A stretch of DNA of 64,000 nucleotides from Kitasatospora sp. NBC_00374 (GCF_041434935.1 NZ_CP107964.1:2976001-3040000); one strand, 5' to 3'. Shown: positions 25,910-37,373, counted from the first letter of the stretch. Notes: generated by a model not told the origin, from the sequence alone. Program-made: numbers and translations.

Positions 25910-28321
25910 TCACTCCCGTGGCGGGTGCGGGTGGGCCGCCGTCGCCAGGGTGCTGCCGGCCCCCAGGACGGCGATGTCGCCCGAGCGGTCCGTCCGCAGG
26001 ACGGTCGCCCCCTGCGCCCGGAGCCGCTCGACGGTGTGCGCCGAGGGATGACCGTACGGATTGTCGGCGCCGCAGCTGATCAGGGCGAGCCGTGGGTGCA
26101 GGGCCGCGGCGAGGGCCCAGTCCTGGTGGGACGAGCCGTGGTGGGCGACCTTGAGCACCTGCACCCCGCCGGGTGGCGGGCCGCGCTCGAACAGGGCTGC
26201 CTGGGCCGGGGGCTCCAGATCCCCCAGCAGCGCGATGCGCAGTGCGTCCGTGGCCGGGCCGACCGTGACGAGGAGCGCGACACTGGCGTTGTTGGCCCCG
26301 GGGGTGGCGGGGCCCGGGGTGCCGTCCGGCCACAGCACCTCCCAGGACAAACCCGGCCCCGCCGTCCGGCGTTCACCGCGCTCGGCGCGCAGCAGCGGCA
26401 CCCTGGCGCCGGCGGCCCAGCGGACCACCCGGCCCTGTTCCGCCGGCGGGTCGTCCAGCGTGGTGGTCTGCACGGCGCCGACCTGACGGCCGCGCAGCAC
26501 CCCGGGCAGTCCCTCGACGTGGTCCGCGTGGAAGTGGCTGAGGATCAGAATGGGGATCCTGGTGATCCCGAGGTCACGCAGGCAGGAGTCGGCGGCCTTC
26601 GGGTCCGGGCCGGTGTCCACCACGACCGCGGTGTCGGTGGTGAGGGGGAGCACTGCCATGTCGCCCTGGCCGATGTCGCACAGGACCAGCCGCCAGCCGG
26701 GCGGTGGCCAGCCGGTGGCGAGCCTGGTGAGGGTGGGAGGGCGCAGCAGCGCGATCGGGACCAGCAGGGCGCAGGCCAGCGCGAGGATCCGACGCAGCCG
26801 CCGAACGCCCGGGTGCCGGGTGGTCCGGCCGGCCGGAAGGGAGGGGACGGCCCAGCAGAGCGCGAGGACCGTGGCAGCCAGCAGCGCCGCGCCCGACAGG
26901 CCGCCGGGCCAGGCGAGTTGGGCGCCCGGCAGGGTGGCACCGTACCGCGCGACCAGGACCAGCCAGCCGGCCGGAACGGCGGCCAGGTCGGCGAGCAGAC
27001 GCGCGGCGCCGTGCGAGAGCGGGTCGGCGGTGAGCACCGCGAATCCGAGCAGGGTGGCCGGTGCCACGGCGGCCTCGGCCAACAGGTTGCACGGGATGGC
27101 GACCAGACTGACCCGAGGGGCGAGCAGGACGGTGACGGGTGCGCAGAACGCCTGGGCGGCCGCGGTGGCCGCCGCCGCGGTGGCCAGGTGCCGCGGCCAG
27201 CCTCGGGCCAGCAGGGCCGCCGTCCAGCGCGGTCCGAGAGTGAGCAGGCCTGCCGTGGCCAGGGCGGACAGCAGGAACCCGAACGAGCGGGCGAGGTAGG
27301 GATCCCAGAGGATCAGGACCAGCACGGCCCCGGAGAGCGCGGGCAGTGCCTGGCGCGGACGCCCGTGGGCGAGCGCGAGCAGGCCGATCAGGCCGGTGGC
27401 GGCTGCTCTCAGGACGCTCGGCTCGGGTCGGCAGACCGTGACGAAGGCGAGGGTCAGTCCCGTCCCGAGGAGGGCGGTGGTGCGCAGGGACAGCCCGAGC
27501 AGCCGGGCCAGTCCGCCCCGTTCGGAGGTGCCGGCCCGGCCCGGGTTGCCGAGCAGGACCGTCAGCACGATGGCGAGGTTGGCTCCGCTGACGGCCGTGA
27601 GGTGGCCGAGGTCGGTGGCGCGGAAGTCCTCCGACAGCTCTTCCGGCAGCCGTGAGGTGTCACCGACGACCAGTCCCGGAAGCAGGCCGCCGGGTTCCGG
27701 TGGAAGGTGCGCGCAGGCCGCACGGAGACCGCCGCGCAGATGGGCCGCCACTCGCTGCGGGAGGCTGGGCGGGGCGAGCGGCCGCGGTGGGCCGTGGACG
27801 AGCAGGAGTGCGGCCGTGTCGTGCCGGCCGGGGCCGGCGGGCATCACCCGGACGTCCGCGCCGACCCGGGTGGACGGGATCAGCCGCTGCCAGGCGGCCG
27901 CGTCCTCGGCGCGGACCATCAGGGTGACCGGAGTCCGGGTGGCGACCGCCGGGTGGCCGGGCCCCTCGCGCCGGACCTGGTCGACCAGCGCGGCCACCGT
28001 GAGGATCGGACGGGCGGCCGCGGTGCCGCGCGCCCGGGGGCTGCGGGATCTGGGGTCGCCCGACACCGTCAGTTCCACGGTCACGTCCGTACCGGCCGCG
28101 GGCGTGGGTGGCGGAGGGGCGGGCGCGGCGGAGTCGGGGACGGGCTCGGGGACGGGCCCGGGGGCAGCGGTCGGGTTGGCGAGGGCCGCGAGCGGGCCGC
28201 GGTGGAGATCCGCGGTGTGCAGGACGGTGGTCGTGGCCGCGGCGGCCCCGGTGAGCAGGGCTGCCGCGATCACCAGGTGCGCCGACCGTCGACGGCGGCC
28301 CGTGACAGCGAACAGGACCAC
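25910..28321 (-). CDS. comEC: ComEC/Rec2-family DNA-uptake channel protein
   Basis: ComEC-like proteins form the inner-membrane channel for single-stranded DNA uptake and carry a beta-lactamase-fold nuclease domain. This product (803 residues from the first standard start) has a central competence domain of many helices (TDLGHLTAVSGANLAIVL) and a C-terminal metallo-beta-lactamase domain with HFHADH near residue 593 and later GDLEPPAQ and AHHGSSHQDW. The GTG at 28321 is the only ATG/GTG/TTG near the 5 prime end, but the frame remains open back to the comEA stop and encodes 56 more codons of plausible ComEC sequence. An ATC at 28489 has an ideal GGAGG 7 nt upstream, so the true protein is probably longer. 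Its role in Streptomyces is uncertain, as natural transformation is not established there. Confidence 0.9.
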   Translation of the reverse strand: MVLFAVTGRRRRSAHLVIAAALLTGAAAATTTVLHTADLHRGPLAALANPTAAPGPVPEPVPDSAAPAPPPPTPAAGTDVTVELTVSGDPRSRSPRARGTAAARPILTVAALVDQVRREGPGHPAVATRTPVTLMVRAEDAAAWQRLIPSTRVGADVRVMPAGPGRHDTAALLLVHGPPRPLAPPSLPQRVAAHLRGGLRAACAHLPPEPGGLLPGLVVGDTSRLPEELSEDFRATDLGHLTAVSGANLAIVLTVLLGNPGRAGTSERGGLARLLGLSLRTTALLGTGLTLAFVTVCRPEPSVLRAAATGLIGLLALAHGRPRQALPALSGAVLVLILWDPYLARSFGFLLSALATAGLLTLGPRWTAALLARGWPRHLATAAAATAAAQAFCAPVTVLLAPRVSLVAIPCNLLAEAAVAPATLLGFAVLTADPLSHGAARLLADLAAVPAGWLVLVARYGATLPGAQLAWPGGLSGAALLAATVLALCWAVPSLPAGRTTRHPGVRRLRRILALACALLVPIALLRPPTLTRLATGWPPPGWRLVLCDIGQGDMAVLPLTTDTAVVVDTGPDPKAADSCLRDLGITRIPILILSHFHADHVEGLPGVLRGRQVGAVQTTTLDDPPAEQGRVVRWAAGARVPLLRAERGERRTAGPGLSWEVLWPDGTPGPATPGANNASVALLVTVGPATDALRIALLGDLEPPAQAALFERGPPPGGVQVLKVAHHGSSHQDWALAAALHPRLALISCGADNPYGHPSAHTVERLRAQGATVLRTDRSGDIAVLGAGSTLATAAHPHPPRE

Positions 28322-28591
28322 GGCGGCGGCCCCGGCCAGCCCTGCGGCGAGCAGGACCAGCGGGTGGTTCTCGGGATCGCTGTCGAGGACGGACGCGGTG
28401 ACCGCCCAGGCGGAGACGGCCGGGAGGAGCAGCCGGAGGTCGGCCCGTCCCGGGATGCCGGACGGGGCGTCGGGGTGGTGGTACGGGATGGTGGCACCTC
28501 CCTGTGGGCCGAGCGGTGGCGGCCGAACGAACGGTGGCGGGTGAGCCGCGGGCGGGAGGGACAGCGAGGGGGAGGCAGGGGCGGCGCCGGG

Positions 28592-29584
28592 TCAGAGCGA
28601 CAACAGCGCCTTCAGCTCCTCGTACTTGCGGGCCCCGATCCCGCTGACCTGGCGGAGTTGGTCGAGGGAGCGGAACGAGCCGTGCTCCTGACGGAACTGG
28701 ATGATGCGCTGGGCCAGTGTCGGCCCGACCCCGGGCAGGGTGTCGAGTTGCTCGACGGTGGCGCGGTTGAGGCTCAGCGGCCCGGCGCGCGCGGCCGACC
28801 CCGGAGCGGCGGGCTGGACACCGGTGACGCCGACCAGGATCTGCTCGCCGTCCGTCAGCACCCGGGCGAGGTTGAGGGTCTGGGTGTCGGTGCCCGGCAG
28901 CGGGCCACCGGCCGCACTCAGTGCGTCCGCGACCCGGGCACCGCCGGGCAGCGTGAGCAGACCGGGGTGCAGCACCCGGCCGGCCACGTCGACGACGACG
29001 GCGGGGCCGGAAGGGGCCCCGGGTCCGTCACCGCCGGACGGCCCGCCGCCGCCGGAGGGCCCGGAGGTGTTGGACGGGTCCATGGCCGGCGCCGTGGCCG
29101 GCGGACCTGCCCCGGCCGGTCGCTCCGGTGATCCGACGACCGTCGTGGCGGGGACAGGGACCGGCTGCGGTCGGCCCAGCCAGAAATGCTGGACGGCGTA
29201 TCCGACGGCGAGCAGCAGCAGAACGCCCAGCCCCAGCACCGCCCGCCGGTCGAGCAGCAGCCCCGGCGGCAGGGCCGGCAGCGAGCGGCGCCGCCGGCCG
29301 GGCACCGGCGGCCCTGGCGGTACCGGAGGTGCGGCAGGTGACGGCGGGGGCGGCAGCTCGGGCGAAGGCAGGTCGGGCTCGGCCGGCTCCGGGGCGGGAT
29401 CGGGCGGCGTCGCCCGCCGCGGTGGGCCGGGGTCACTCGGAGCGGCAGCCGATCTCGACGGGCTGCTGCCGTCAACCGACGATGCGGGCGAGGCGGACGA
29501 GAAGGTGAACAGGTTGGCCATCCGGCCGCGTACGGCTTCGGCGGTGTCCTGGCGACGGGCTGTACCCGGCAGCATCGTTCTCAT
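28592..29584 (-). CDS. comEA: ComEA-type helix-hairpin-helix DNA-binding protein
   Basis: A 330-residue membrane-anchored DNA-binding protein, the receptor partner of ComEC. The Ser/Pro-rich cytoplasmic tail (about 1-100) leads to one transmembrane helix (about 115-133), a Gly/Pro linker, an SLBB-type domain (VVVDVAGRVLHPGLLTLPGG) and two C-terminal helix-hairpin-helix motifs: LDTLPGVGPTLAQRIIQFR and LRQVSGIGARKYEELKALL. The start is the ATG at 29584, although a downstream ATG in MANLFTF is possible. comEC follows on the same strand and, remarkably, in the same reading frame after the comEA stop. The order comEA-comEC-(holA) is the standard Streptomyces arrangement. Confidence 0.93.
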   Translation of the reverse strand: MRTMLPGTARRQDTAEAVRGRMANLFTFSSASPASSVDGSSPSRSAAAPSDPGPPRRATPPDPAPEPAEPDLPSPELPPPPSPAAPPVPPGPPVPGRRRRSLPALPPGLLLDRRAVLGLGVLLLLAVGYAVQHFWLGRPQPVPVPATTVVGSPERPAGAGPPATAPAMDPSNTSGPSGGGGPSGGDGPGAPSGPAVVVDVAGRVLHPGLLTLPGGARVADALSAAGGPLPGTDTQTLNLARVLTDGEQILVGVTGVQPAAPGSAARAGPLSLNRATVEQLDTLPGVGPTLAQRIIQFRQEHGSFRSLDQLRQVSGIGARKYEELKALLSL

Positions 29585-29725
29585 GCCGAGGACGGTAGGC
29601 CCGGCCTCCCCGGTCGCGCGGAAGTCCCCGATTCCCTGTGGAAAAACCCCGGTTGTGGATAACTCAGGTAGCTCGAACGAGTGAGTTTGCGCAGTCCAAG
29701 GGGCCGGCCGGGCCCGCCCAGGCCG

Positions 29726-30571
29726 TCAGCGCGGCGCGACCACCACAGCCAGCAGCCCGGGCCCGACGTGGGCCCCGATCACCGCGCCGACCTCTCCCAC
29801 GTACAACTCGCGCAGCCCGGGCACCCGCTCCCGCAACCGCTCCGCGAGGGGCTCCGCCCGGTCCTCGGCGGCGAGGTGGTGGACGGCGATGTCGACCTCC
29901 CGCTCCCCCGCCTCCAGGACCGCGATCTCCTCCAGCCTGGCGATCGCCCGGGAGGCCGTCCGGACCTTCTCCAGCGGCTCGATCCGCCCGCCGGCGAGGT
30001 GCAGCAGCGGCTTCACGGCCAGCGCCGAGCCGACCAGCGCGCGGGCCGCGCCGATCCGGCCGCCCCGGCGCAGGTACTCCAGGGTGTCGACGTAGAAGAA
30101 ACCGCGGGTCTGCTCGGCCCGCCGCCCGGCCTCGGCCGCGGCGTCCTCGATCCCCCGCCCCGCTGCGGCCGCCTCGGCCGCCGCCAGGACGCAGTGGCCC
30201 AGGGCCATGCCGACCAGTCGGCTGTCCACCACCCGCACGGGGATGCCGACCTCGGCCGCGGCCAGCCGGGCGGCCTCGACGGTGCCGGACAGCTCCGCCG
30301 AGATGTGCACGGAGACGATCCCGCTCGCGCCCGCCTCGGCCGCCGCCCGGTAGGCGGCGGCGAAGGTCTCGGGGCTCGGCCGCGAGGTGGTCACCCGCTG
30401 CTTGGCGCGCAGGGCCTCGGCCACGTCCTTGGGGGAGATCTCCACACCCTCGGCGAGCACCTCGTCGCCCACGACGACGCTGAGCGGTACGACCTCGATC
30501 CGATGGCGGTCCACCACGTCCTGCGGCAGATAGGCGGTGGAATCGGTGACAAGAGCGAGGTGGCCGGGCAT
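29726..30571 (-). CDS. DegV family fatty-acid-binding protein
   Basis: DegV proteins bind a fatty acid between two alpha/beta domains and, in Firmicutes, are the FakB partners of fatty acid kinase. The 281-residue protein has the family start LALVTDSTAYLP, the motif TTSRPSPETF around residue 63, SVHISAELSGT in the ligand-binding loop near 90, and VDTLEYLRRGGRIGAARALVG in the C-terminal half. No membrane segment is present. The ATG at 30571 yields the MPGHLALVTDST N-terminus. Its upstream region contains a GACC-rich repeat array. The actual acceptor for its lipid in actinobacteria is not defined. Confidence 0.93.
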   Translation of the reverse strand: MPGHLALVTDSTAYLPQDVVDRHRIEVVPLSVVVGDEVLAEGVEISPKDVAEALRAKQRVTTSRPSPETFAAAYRAAAEAGASGIVSVHISAELSGTVEAARLAAAEVGIPVRVVDSRLVGMALGHCVLAAAEAAAAGRGIEDAAAEAGRRAEQTRGFFYVDTLEYLRRGGRIGAARALVGSALAVKPLLHLAGGRIEPLEKVRTASRAIARLEEIAVLEAGEREVDIAVHHLAAEDRAEPLAERLRERVPGLRELYVGEVGAVIGAHVGPGLLAVVVAPR

Positions 30572-30654
30572 GTGCCGGAGGTTACTCCGCGTTCGGCCGG
30601 GAGGACAGCGGCCGACTCGCGGGCCGCCGGCCGGCCGCGACGCTGGCCATCCCC

Positions 30655-30755
30655 ACGGGCCGGACCGACGGCCAGCCGGACCGACCGACAGACCGACGGA
30701 CCGACAGCCGGACAACCGGACGGACCGACAGGCAGGCGGGCCGGCGGGCCGGCGA
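30655..30755. repeat. Degenerate GACC/GACA/GACG short-repeat tract
   Basis: About 100 nt of imperfect tandem units such as GGACCGACG, GACCGACAG and GCCGGACAACCGGACG, ending in GGGCCGGCGGGCCGGCG. It lies between the stop of the coiled-coil protein gene and the start of degV. It has neither spacers nor conserved direct repeats, so it is simple-sequence DNA rather than a CRISPR array. It encodes no plausible product. Confidence 0.7.
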
Positions 30756-30763
30756 CGTGGCGC

Positions 30764-31543
30764 CTACGACCCGCCCGTGCTCGGCTTGCGCAGCCGGTCG
30801 GCCAGCCGGGCGAGCGGATCGGCGAGCCCGAGGACCTCCTCGGCGCTCGGCCGACGCCCGGTGCCGAGCCCCTTCCGCTCATCCGCCGCCGCACCCGCAT
30901 CCGCCGCACCGCCACCACCCGCCCGCACACCTGACACACGGTCACCCTCGGGGCCCGTCCCCGCTCCCGGGGTCGCAGCCCCGGTCCCGGCCGTGTCCCA
31001 GTGCCGCAGCGCCCCCGCCTCGTTGGTGCACTCCTGCGTCAGTCGGCTCAGCTCGTCGTCGGCGAACCGCCGCATCCGGTCCTGGGCCGCCCAGCGCAGC
31101 GACTCCGCGGAGTGCGTGATCCGCTCGGCCCGCTCGCGGAGTTCGGCGAGCTTGGCCGTGACCCGGGCGCCGTCCGGCTCCCGCTCCAGCATCCGCAGCT
31201 CGCCGTCGAGTTCGGCGGCGTGCGCGTCGAGCCGGGTCAGCAACTGCATGGCCTCGCCGAGCTGGCCGTCCTGCGGCAGCCCGCTCTCCAGCACCTGCCG
31301 GGTGCTGTCGAGCGCGGTGCGCAGCGCCAGCCGGACGGCCGCCAGCTGTCCCTGCGGCCCCGGCTTGGTGAAGGTCTTCGCCTTGAGGGTGACGTTCTCG
31401 ACCGTGCGGCGGGCCTGGGCCTCGTGCCGCTCGACCTTGGCCGCGACGGCCTTGGCCGCCTTCACGGTGCCGACCACCGCCATCGTCAGCAGCGCCGCCC
31501 CGAGGAGCAGTACCAGCACGACCACCACACCGAGCGCGTCCAT
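30764..31543 (-). CDS. Membrane-anchored coiled-coil protein
   Basis: A 259-residue protein not assigned to a family. It begins with a hydrophobic helix (about residues 2-25, DALGVVVVLVLLLGAALLTM), which can serve as a membrane anchor, followed by about 150 residues of heptad-like, charged helix (VKAAKAVAAKVERHEAQARR, ELDGELRMLEREPDGARV, LAELRERAERITHSAESL) and a Gly/Ala-rich low-complexity segment before a short conserved-looking tail (SAEEVLGLADPLARLADRLR). The ATG at 31543 follows a GAAGGTGGG box. The architecture suggests a structural or adaptor protein at the membrane. It is divergent from the WYL regulator with about 300 nt between them. Confidence 0.8.
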   Translation of the reverse strand: MDALGVVVVLVLLLGAALLTMAVVGTVKAAKAVAAKVERHEAQARRTVENVTLKAKTFTKPGPQGQLAAVRLALRTALDSTRQVLESGLPQDGQLGEAMQLLTRLDAHAAELDGELRMLEREPDGARVTAKLAELRERAERITHSAESLRWAAQDRMRRFADDELSRLTQECTNEAGALRHWDTAGTGAATPGAGTGPEGDRVSGVRAGGGGAADAGAAADERKGLGTGRRPSAEEVLGLADPLARLADRLRKPSTGGS

Positions 31544-31839
31544 GGAGAGCCCACCTTCTTCCACCGCTGCCACCGGGCCCGGCTGCCCGGGTGCGGCCTG
31601 CTGCGACTGCCGATGTCTCCACCGTAGCTGCCGGGCCACCGCGGGTGGACCCGTCGATCCCGCCCGGGGCCAGAGATCAGGGGAGGCTCAGGGCTCCCGC
31701 GGGCCCGGCTCAGGGTGCCCTCAGGGCCGTCCCGGCACCTGGGGCCGCACCTCGGGCCCGTACCCGGGGCCGTACCTCGGCCCCGCCCACCGGCCCGCCC
31801 CGGGCCGCCGCCGTCCCGATCGGTGCCACACTGGCCGCC

Positions 31840-32802
31840 ATGCTGGAGACCTCGGCCCGCCTGCTGCGCCTGCTCTCACTCCTCCAGGTCCGCCGCGACT
31901 GGCCCGGCGCCGACCTGGCGGACCGCCTCGGCGTCGACGTCCGCACGGTCCGCCGGGACGTCGACAAGCTGCGCGGCCTCGGTTACCCGGTGGACTCCGC
32001 ACCGGGCGTGGCCGGCGGCTACCGGCTGGGCGCGGGTGCGGAGATGCCGCCGCTGCTGCTGGACGACGAGGAAGCCGTCGCGGTGGCGGTCGGCCTGCGG
32101 ACGGCCGCCGGCGGCACGGTGTCCGGGATCGAGGAGTCCTCGGTCCGGGCGCTGGCCAAGCTGCTGCAGGTGATGCCGTCCCGGCTGCGGCACCGGGTGG
32201 ACGCGCTGGCGTCCGCGACGGTCACGATGGCCTCGAACGGCCCGGTCGTGGACGCCACCGTGCTGAGCGCGATCGCCGCCGCCTGCCGGGCGCACGAGCG
32301 GCTGCGCTTCGACTACCGCGCGCACGACGGCAGCGAGAGCCGGCGTGACGCCGAGCCCCACCGGCTGGTGCACACCGGCGTGCGCTGGTATCTGGTCGCC
32401 TGGGACACCGGCCGGGCGGACTGGCGGAACTTCCGGGTGGACCGGATGTCGGTGAGGCCGCCGGCGGGGCCGCGGTTCGCCCCCCGACAGCCGCCCGAGG
32501 AGGACATCCGGGACTTCGTCTCCTGGGAGGTGGCACTCGGCCAGTACCGCTACCGGGCCCGGTTCACCGTCCGGGCGCCCGCGCAGGTCGTCGCCCAGCA
32601 CATCACACCCACCTCGGGCCTGGTCGAGCCGCTGGACGAGCACAGCTGCACCCTGCGGGCCGGCTCCCATTCGCTCAACGGCCTGGCCGTGTACGTCAGC
32701 CTGCTGGGCTTCGACTTCACCGTCCACGAGCCGCCGGAGCTGGTCGAGCACGTCCGGCTGATGGCCGGCCGGCTGCGGGCCGCCGCACCCGCACCGGACT
32801 GA
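31840..32802 (+). CDS. WYL-domain transcriptional regulator
   Basis: A 320-residue regulator of the HTH_11/WYL class (YafY-like). The N-terminal winged helix is visible in LLRLLSLLQVRRDWPGADLA and LGVDVRTVRRDVDKLRGLGY; the middle WYL domain (about residues 140-220) contains the RFDYRAHDG and HTGVRWYLVAWD segments, in which WYL-type residues bind nucleic acid or small ligands; a WCX-type C-terminal domain follows (VQLMAGRLRA region). The start is the ATG at 31840, 7 nt after CACACT (31827-31832), a weak -10-like hexamer, with no ribosome binding site. Upstream, 31739-31785 holds imperfect GGGGCCGTACC repeats. Target genes are unknown; the family includes DNA-damage and carbon-source responsive regulators. 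Confidence 0.9.
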   Translation: MLETSARLLRLLSLLQVRRDWPGADLADRLGVDVRTVRRDVDKLRGLGYPVDSAPGVAGGYRLGAGAEMPPLLLDDEEAVAVAVGLRTAAGGTVSGIEESSVRALAKLLQVMPSRLRHRVDALASATVTMASNGPVVDATVLSAIAAACRAHERLRFDYRAHDGSESRRDAEPHRLVHTGVRWYLVAWDTGRADWRNFRVDRMSVRPPAGPRFAPRQPPEEDIRDFVSWEVALGQYRYRARFTVRAPAQVVAQHITPTSGLVEPLDEHSCTLRAGSHSLNGLAVYVSLLGFDFTVHEPPELVEHVRLMAGRLRAAAPAPD

Positions 32803-32920
32803 GACCGCCACCGCCACCGCCTCCGACGCCCGCCGCCCGCCGGCCGCCGCTCGAACACAACCGCCCGACGCCCGAACACAACCGGCACCGCCCAGGCACC
32901 ACCGACGCCGGCACGAACGC

Positions 32921-32955
32921 GCGCCGGCCGCCTCCCGAGGGGAGACGGCCGGCGC
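32921..32955 (-). terminator. leuS terminator hairpin
   Basis: GCGCCGGCCGCCTCCC (32921-32936) pairs with GGGAGACGGCCGGCGC (32940-32955) over 16 positions with one wobble or mismatch and a 3-nt loop. It lies 15 nt past the leuS stop. The transcript continues with CGCG rather than a U-tract. Confidence 0.8.
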
Positions 32956-32970
32956 CTTCGTGTGGGGCGG

Positions 32971-35850
<2,880 letters not shown>

Positions 35851-35933
35851 GGTCCTTCGGGCTCCATCGTCATCGGTTAGCGAACCGGGCAGCGTCCCCG
35901 GGCAGGCCATCAGGCCTCAAACGGTCCGGAAAG

Positions 35934-35957
35934 CAAAAAGGCCCCTCGCAGGAGGGG
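35934..35957 (-). terminator. Attenuator-type intrinsic terminator upstream of leuS
   Basis: On the minus strand, CCCCTC-ctgc-GAGGGG is followed by CC and five U residues (positions 35939-35935), a true rho-independent terminator, unusual in this GC-rich genome. It lies about 50 nt after the leader-peptide stop and about 85 nt before the leuS start. The 5 prime arm could instead pair with the G-rich segment at about 35975-35985, an antiterminator candidate. Confidence 0.8.
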
Positions 35958-36005
35958 TCGCCACGCCGACTCCGGCCCCCGCCCGGGGACGTCGGCCGGT
36001 CCTGG

Positions 36006-36044
36006 TCAGCGCGGCCGGCTAAGGAGCAGGCGCACGGTTCGCAT
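36006..36044 (-). CDS. leuS leader peptide (12 residues)
   Basis: A 13-codon frame encodes MRTVRLLLSRPR and stops at TGA. It contains three consecutive leucine codons (CTG, CTC, CTT) in the middle; CTT is a rare codon in high-GC actinobacteria, which would favour stalling when charged tRNA-Leu is scarce. The stop is 48 nt before the U-tract terminator at 35934-35957 and leuS follows. The arrangement is that of classical amino-acid attenuation: stalled ribosomes would expose an antiterminator. It is too short to be found by normal gene calling. The start ATG at 36044 has GGTACCCTGACCCC upstream and lacks a strong Shine-Dalgarno, so it may be leaderless. Confidence 0.75.
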   Translation of the reverse strand: MRTVRLLLSRPR

Positions 36045-36083
36045 GGGGTCAGGGTACCGCAAGGGCGGCCGGCCCCCGGGCGG

Positions 36084-37373
36084 CTATCCGGCGCGGACCG
36101 CGGCGTCGAACTCCCGCAGCGCACGGGCCACCCGCCCCGACTGCATGCCGGCTGCCAGCAGCCGGGCCTCCTCGGCGATCCGGTCCGCCTCCTCCTGCTC
36201 GCCGGTGCGCCGGTAGGAGTCGGCCAGCCGCACCATCAGCAGCGCCCTGGCTCTGGCCCGCTCGGGCGAGAGCGCCCCGACGGCCGAGGTGAGCAGCGCG
36301 CGGGCCCGCTCGTGCTCGCCGAGGAAGAGGTGGCCCTCCCCCACCATGCCCTCCAGATCGGCCCGCTCCTGGACGTGGTCCAGCTCGCCGGCCAGCGCCT
36401 GGAAGGCCCGTTCGGCGACCGCCTCGGCGCTGATCTGCTCGCCCTTCCTGCCGTGCGCCCGGGCGATCCGGCCGAGCTGCAGGGCCCGCTCACGGGGCGT
36501 CAGCACCTCGTCTGCGGCGCGCAGCGCGGTGGAGAGCATGGCGACGGCGTCCAGCCCGCGTCCGCCGGAGTTGTAGGTGGCCTGGACGGCGAGGCAGCCG
36601 ACCACGCTGACCCCGAGCCGCGGGTCCCCGCAGACGTGCGCGGCGCGCAGCGCGGCGACGAAGGCCCGCTGGGCGGCGGCGTCGTTGCCCATGTCGTAGC
36701 TGGCCCAGCCGACCAGCCGGGCCAGCCGCCCGGCCGCGCCGTACAGCTCGCGCCCGAGCGGTTCGTCGTACCGGCCGAGTTCCAGCAGCTTGCCGACCAT
36801 GGCGAGCTCGGCCCGGGCCGGGCCGAGGATCAGGCCGCCGCCGTAGGCCCGCTCCAGCCGCTGCTTGCTCTCGTACGAGAGCCGCAGGTCGGCGAGCTGC
36901 TCGGAGGCGATCCGCAGGGCGCCCTCGCCGCCGGTGACCTCGGGCGGCGGGGAGGCCCAGTGCCGGGCGGCCTGCTCCAGCTCGTCGCCGCGGAACAGGT
37001 CGGTGAGCCGGACGGGCGCCGCGTCGGCGCCCGCCTCGCGCAGCGCGGTCTGGGCGGTGTCGGCCGTCCACGGGTCGGTGAGCAGCCGGGGGGAGAGCAC
37101 CTTGGCGCCGCGGCTGCCGCCCATCTGGCCCCAGAGCTGCTCGTAGGTGACGGCGATGCCGACGGTGCGGCTGAGCACCTCGCAGACCGTCTGGTCGTGC
37201 GGGGAGCGCGGCACCATGCCCCGGTCGCGCCACTTGTACGGCGCGGTGGAGCTGATCGCGAGCCCGGGCGGGAGCATCGCGCTCACCTCGCGGGCGAGCC
37301 GCTCGGGGCTCCAGCCGAGCTGGTGGAGTATCCGTGCCAGCTCTTCGTTCCGTTTGCGTGCCAGGTCGGCCAT
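36084..37373 (-). CDS. HTH protein with helical (TPR-like) repeat domain
   Basis: A 429-residue protein. The N-terminal about 90 residues hold a DNA-binding helix-turn-helix-like region (LARILHQLGWSPERLAREVS, YKWRDRGMVPRSPHDQTVCE), of a type common in Streptomyces regulators with a C-terminal array of paired helices. The remaining about 320 residues are Ala/Leu/Arg-rich helices with TPR-like periodicity (WASYDMGNDAAAQRAFVAAL, AVAERAFQALAGELDHVQER, ARALLMVRLADSYRRTGEQE). No ligand is known. The ATG at 37373 gives MADLARKRNEELARILHQL. It lies between leuS and the first tRNA-Ala gene on the minus strand. Function unknown; a regulator is inferred. Confidence 0.85.
   Translation of the reverse strand: MADLARKRNEELARILHQLGWSPERLAREVSAMLPPGLAISSTAPYKWRDRGMVPRSPHDQTVCEVLSRTVGIAVTYEQLWGQMGGSRGAKVLSPRLLTDPWTADTAQTALREAGADAAPVRLTDLFRGDELEQAARHWASPPPEVTGGEGALRIASEQLADLRLSYESKQRLERAYGGGLILGPARAELAMVGKLLELGRYDEPLGRELYGAAGRLARLVGWASYDMGNDAAAQRAFVAALRAAHVCGDPRLGVSVVGCLAVQATYNSGGRGLDAVAMLSTALRAADEVLTPRERALQLGRIARAHGRKGEQISAEAVAERAFQALAGELDHVQERADLEGMVGEGHLFLGEHERARALLTSAVGALSPERARARALLMVRLADSYRRTGEQEEADRIAEEARLLAAGMQSGRVARALREFDAAVRAG

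Noticed and set aside
28270..28497. 75-codon minus-strand frame starting at GTG 28497 within the comEC 5 prime region
   Set aside because: The GTG overlaps the GGAGGTG box and the product is Pro/Ser/Arg-rich shadow sequence; the box fits the ATC of the comEC frame better.
30655..30755. Possible CRISPR array
   Set aside because: The units are short, overlapping and imperfect with no spacers; it is simple-sequence DNA.
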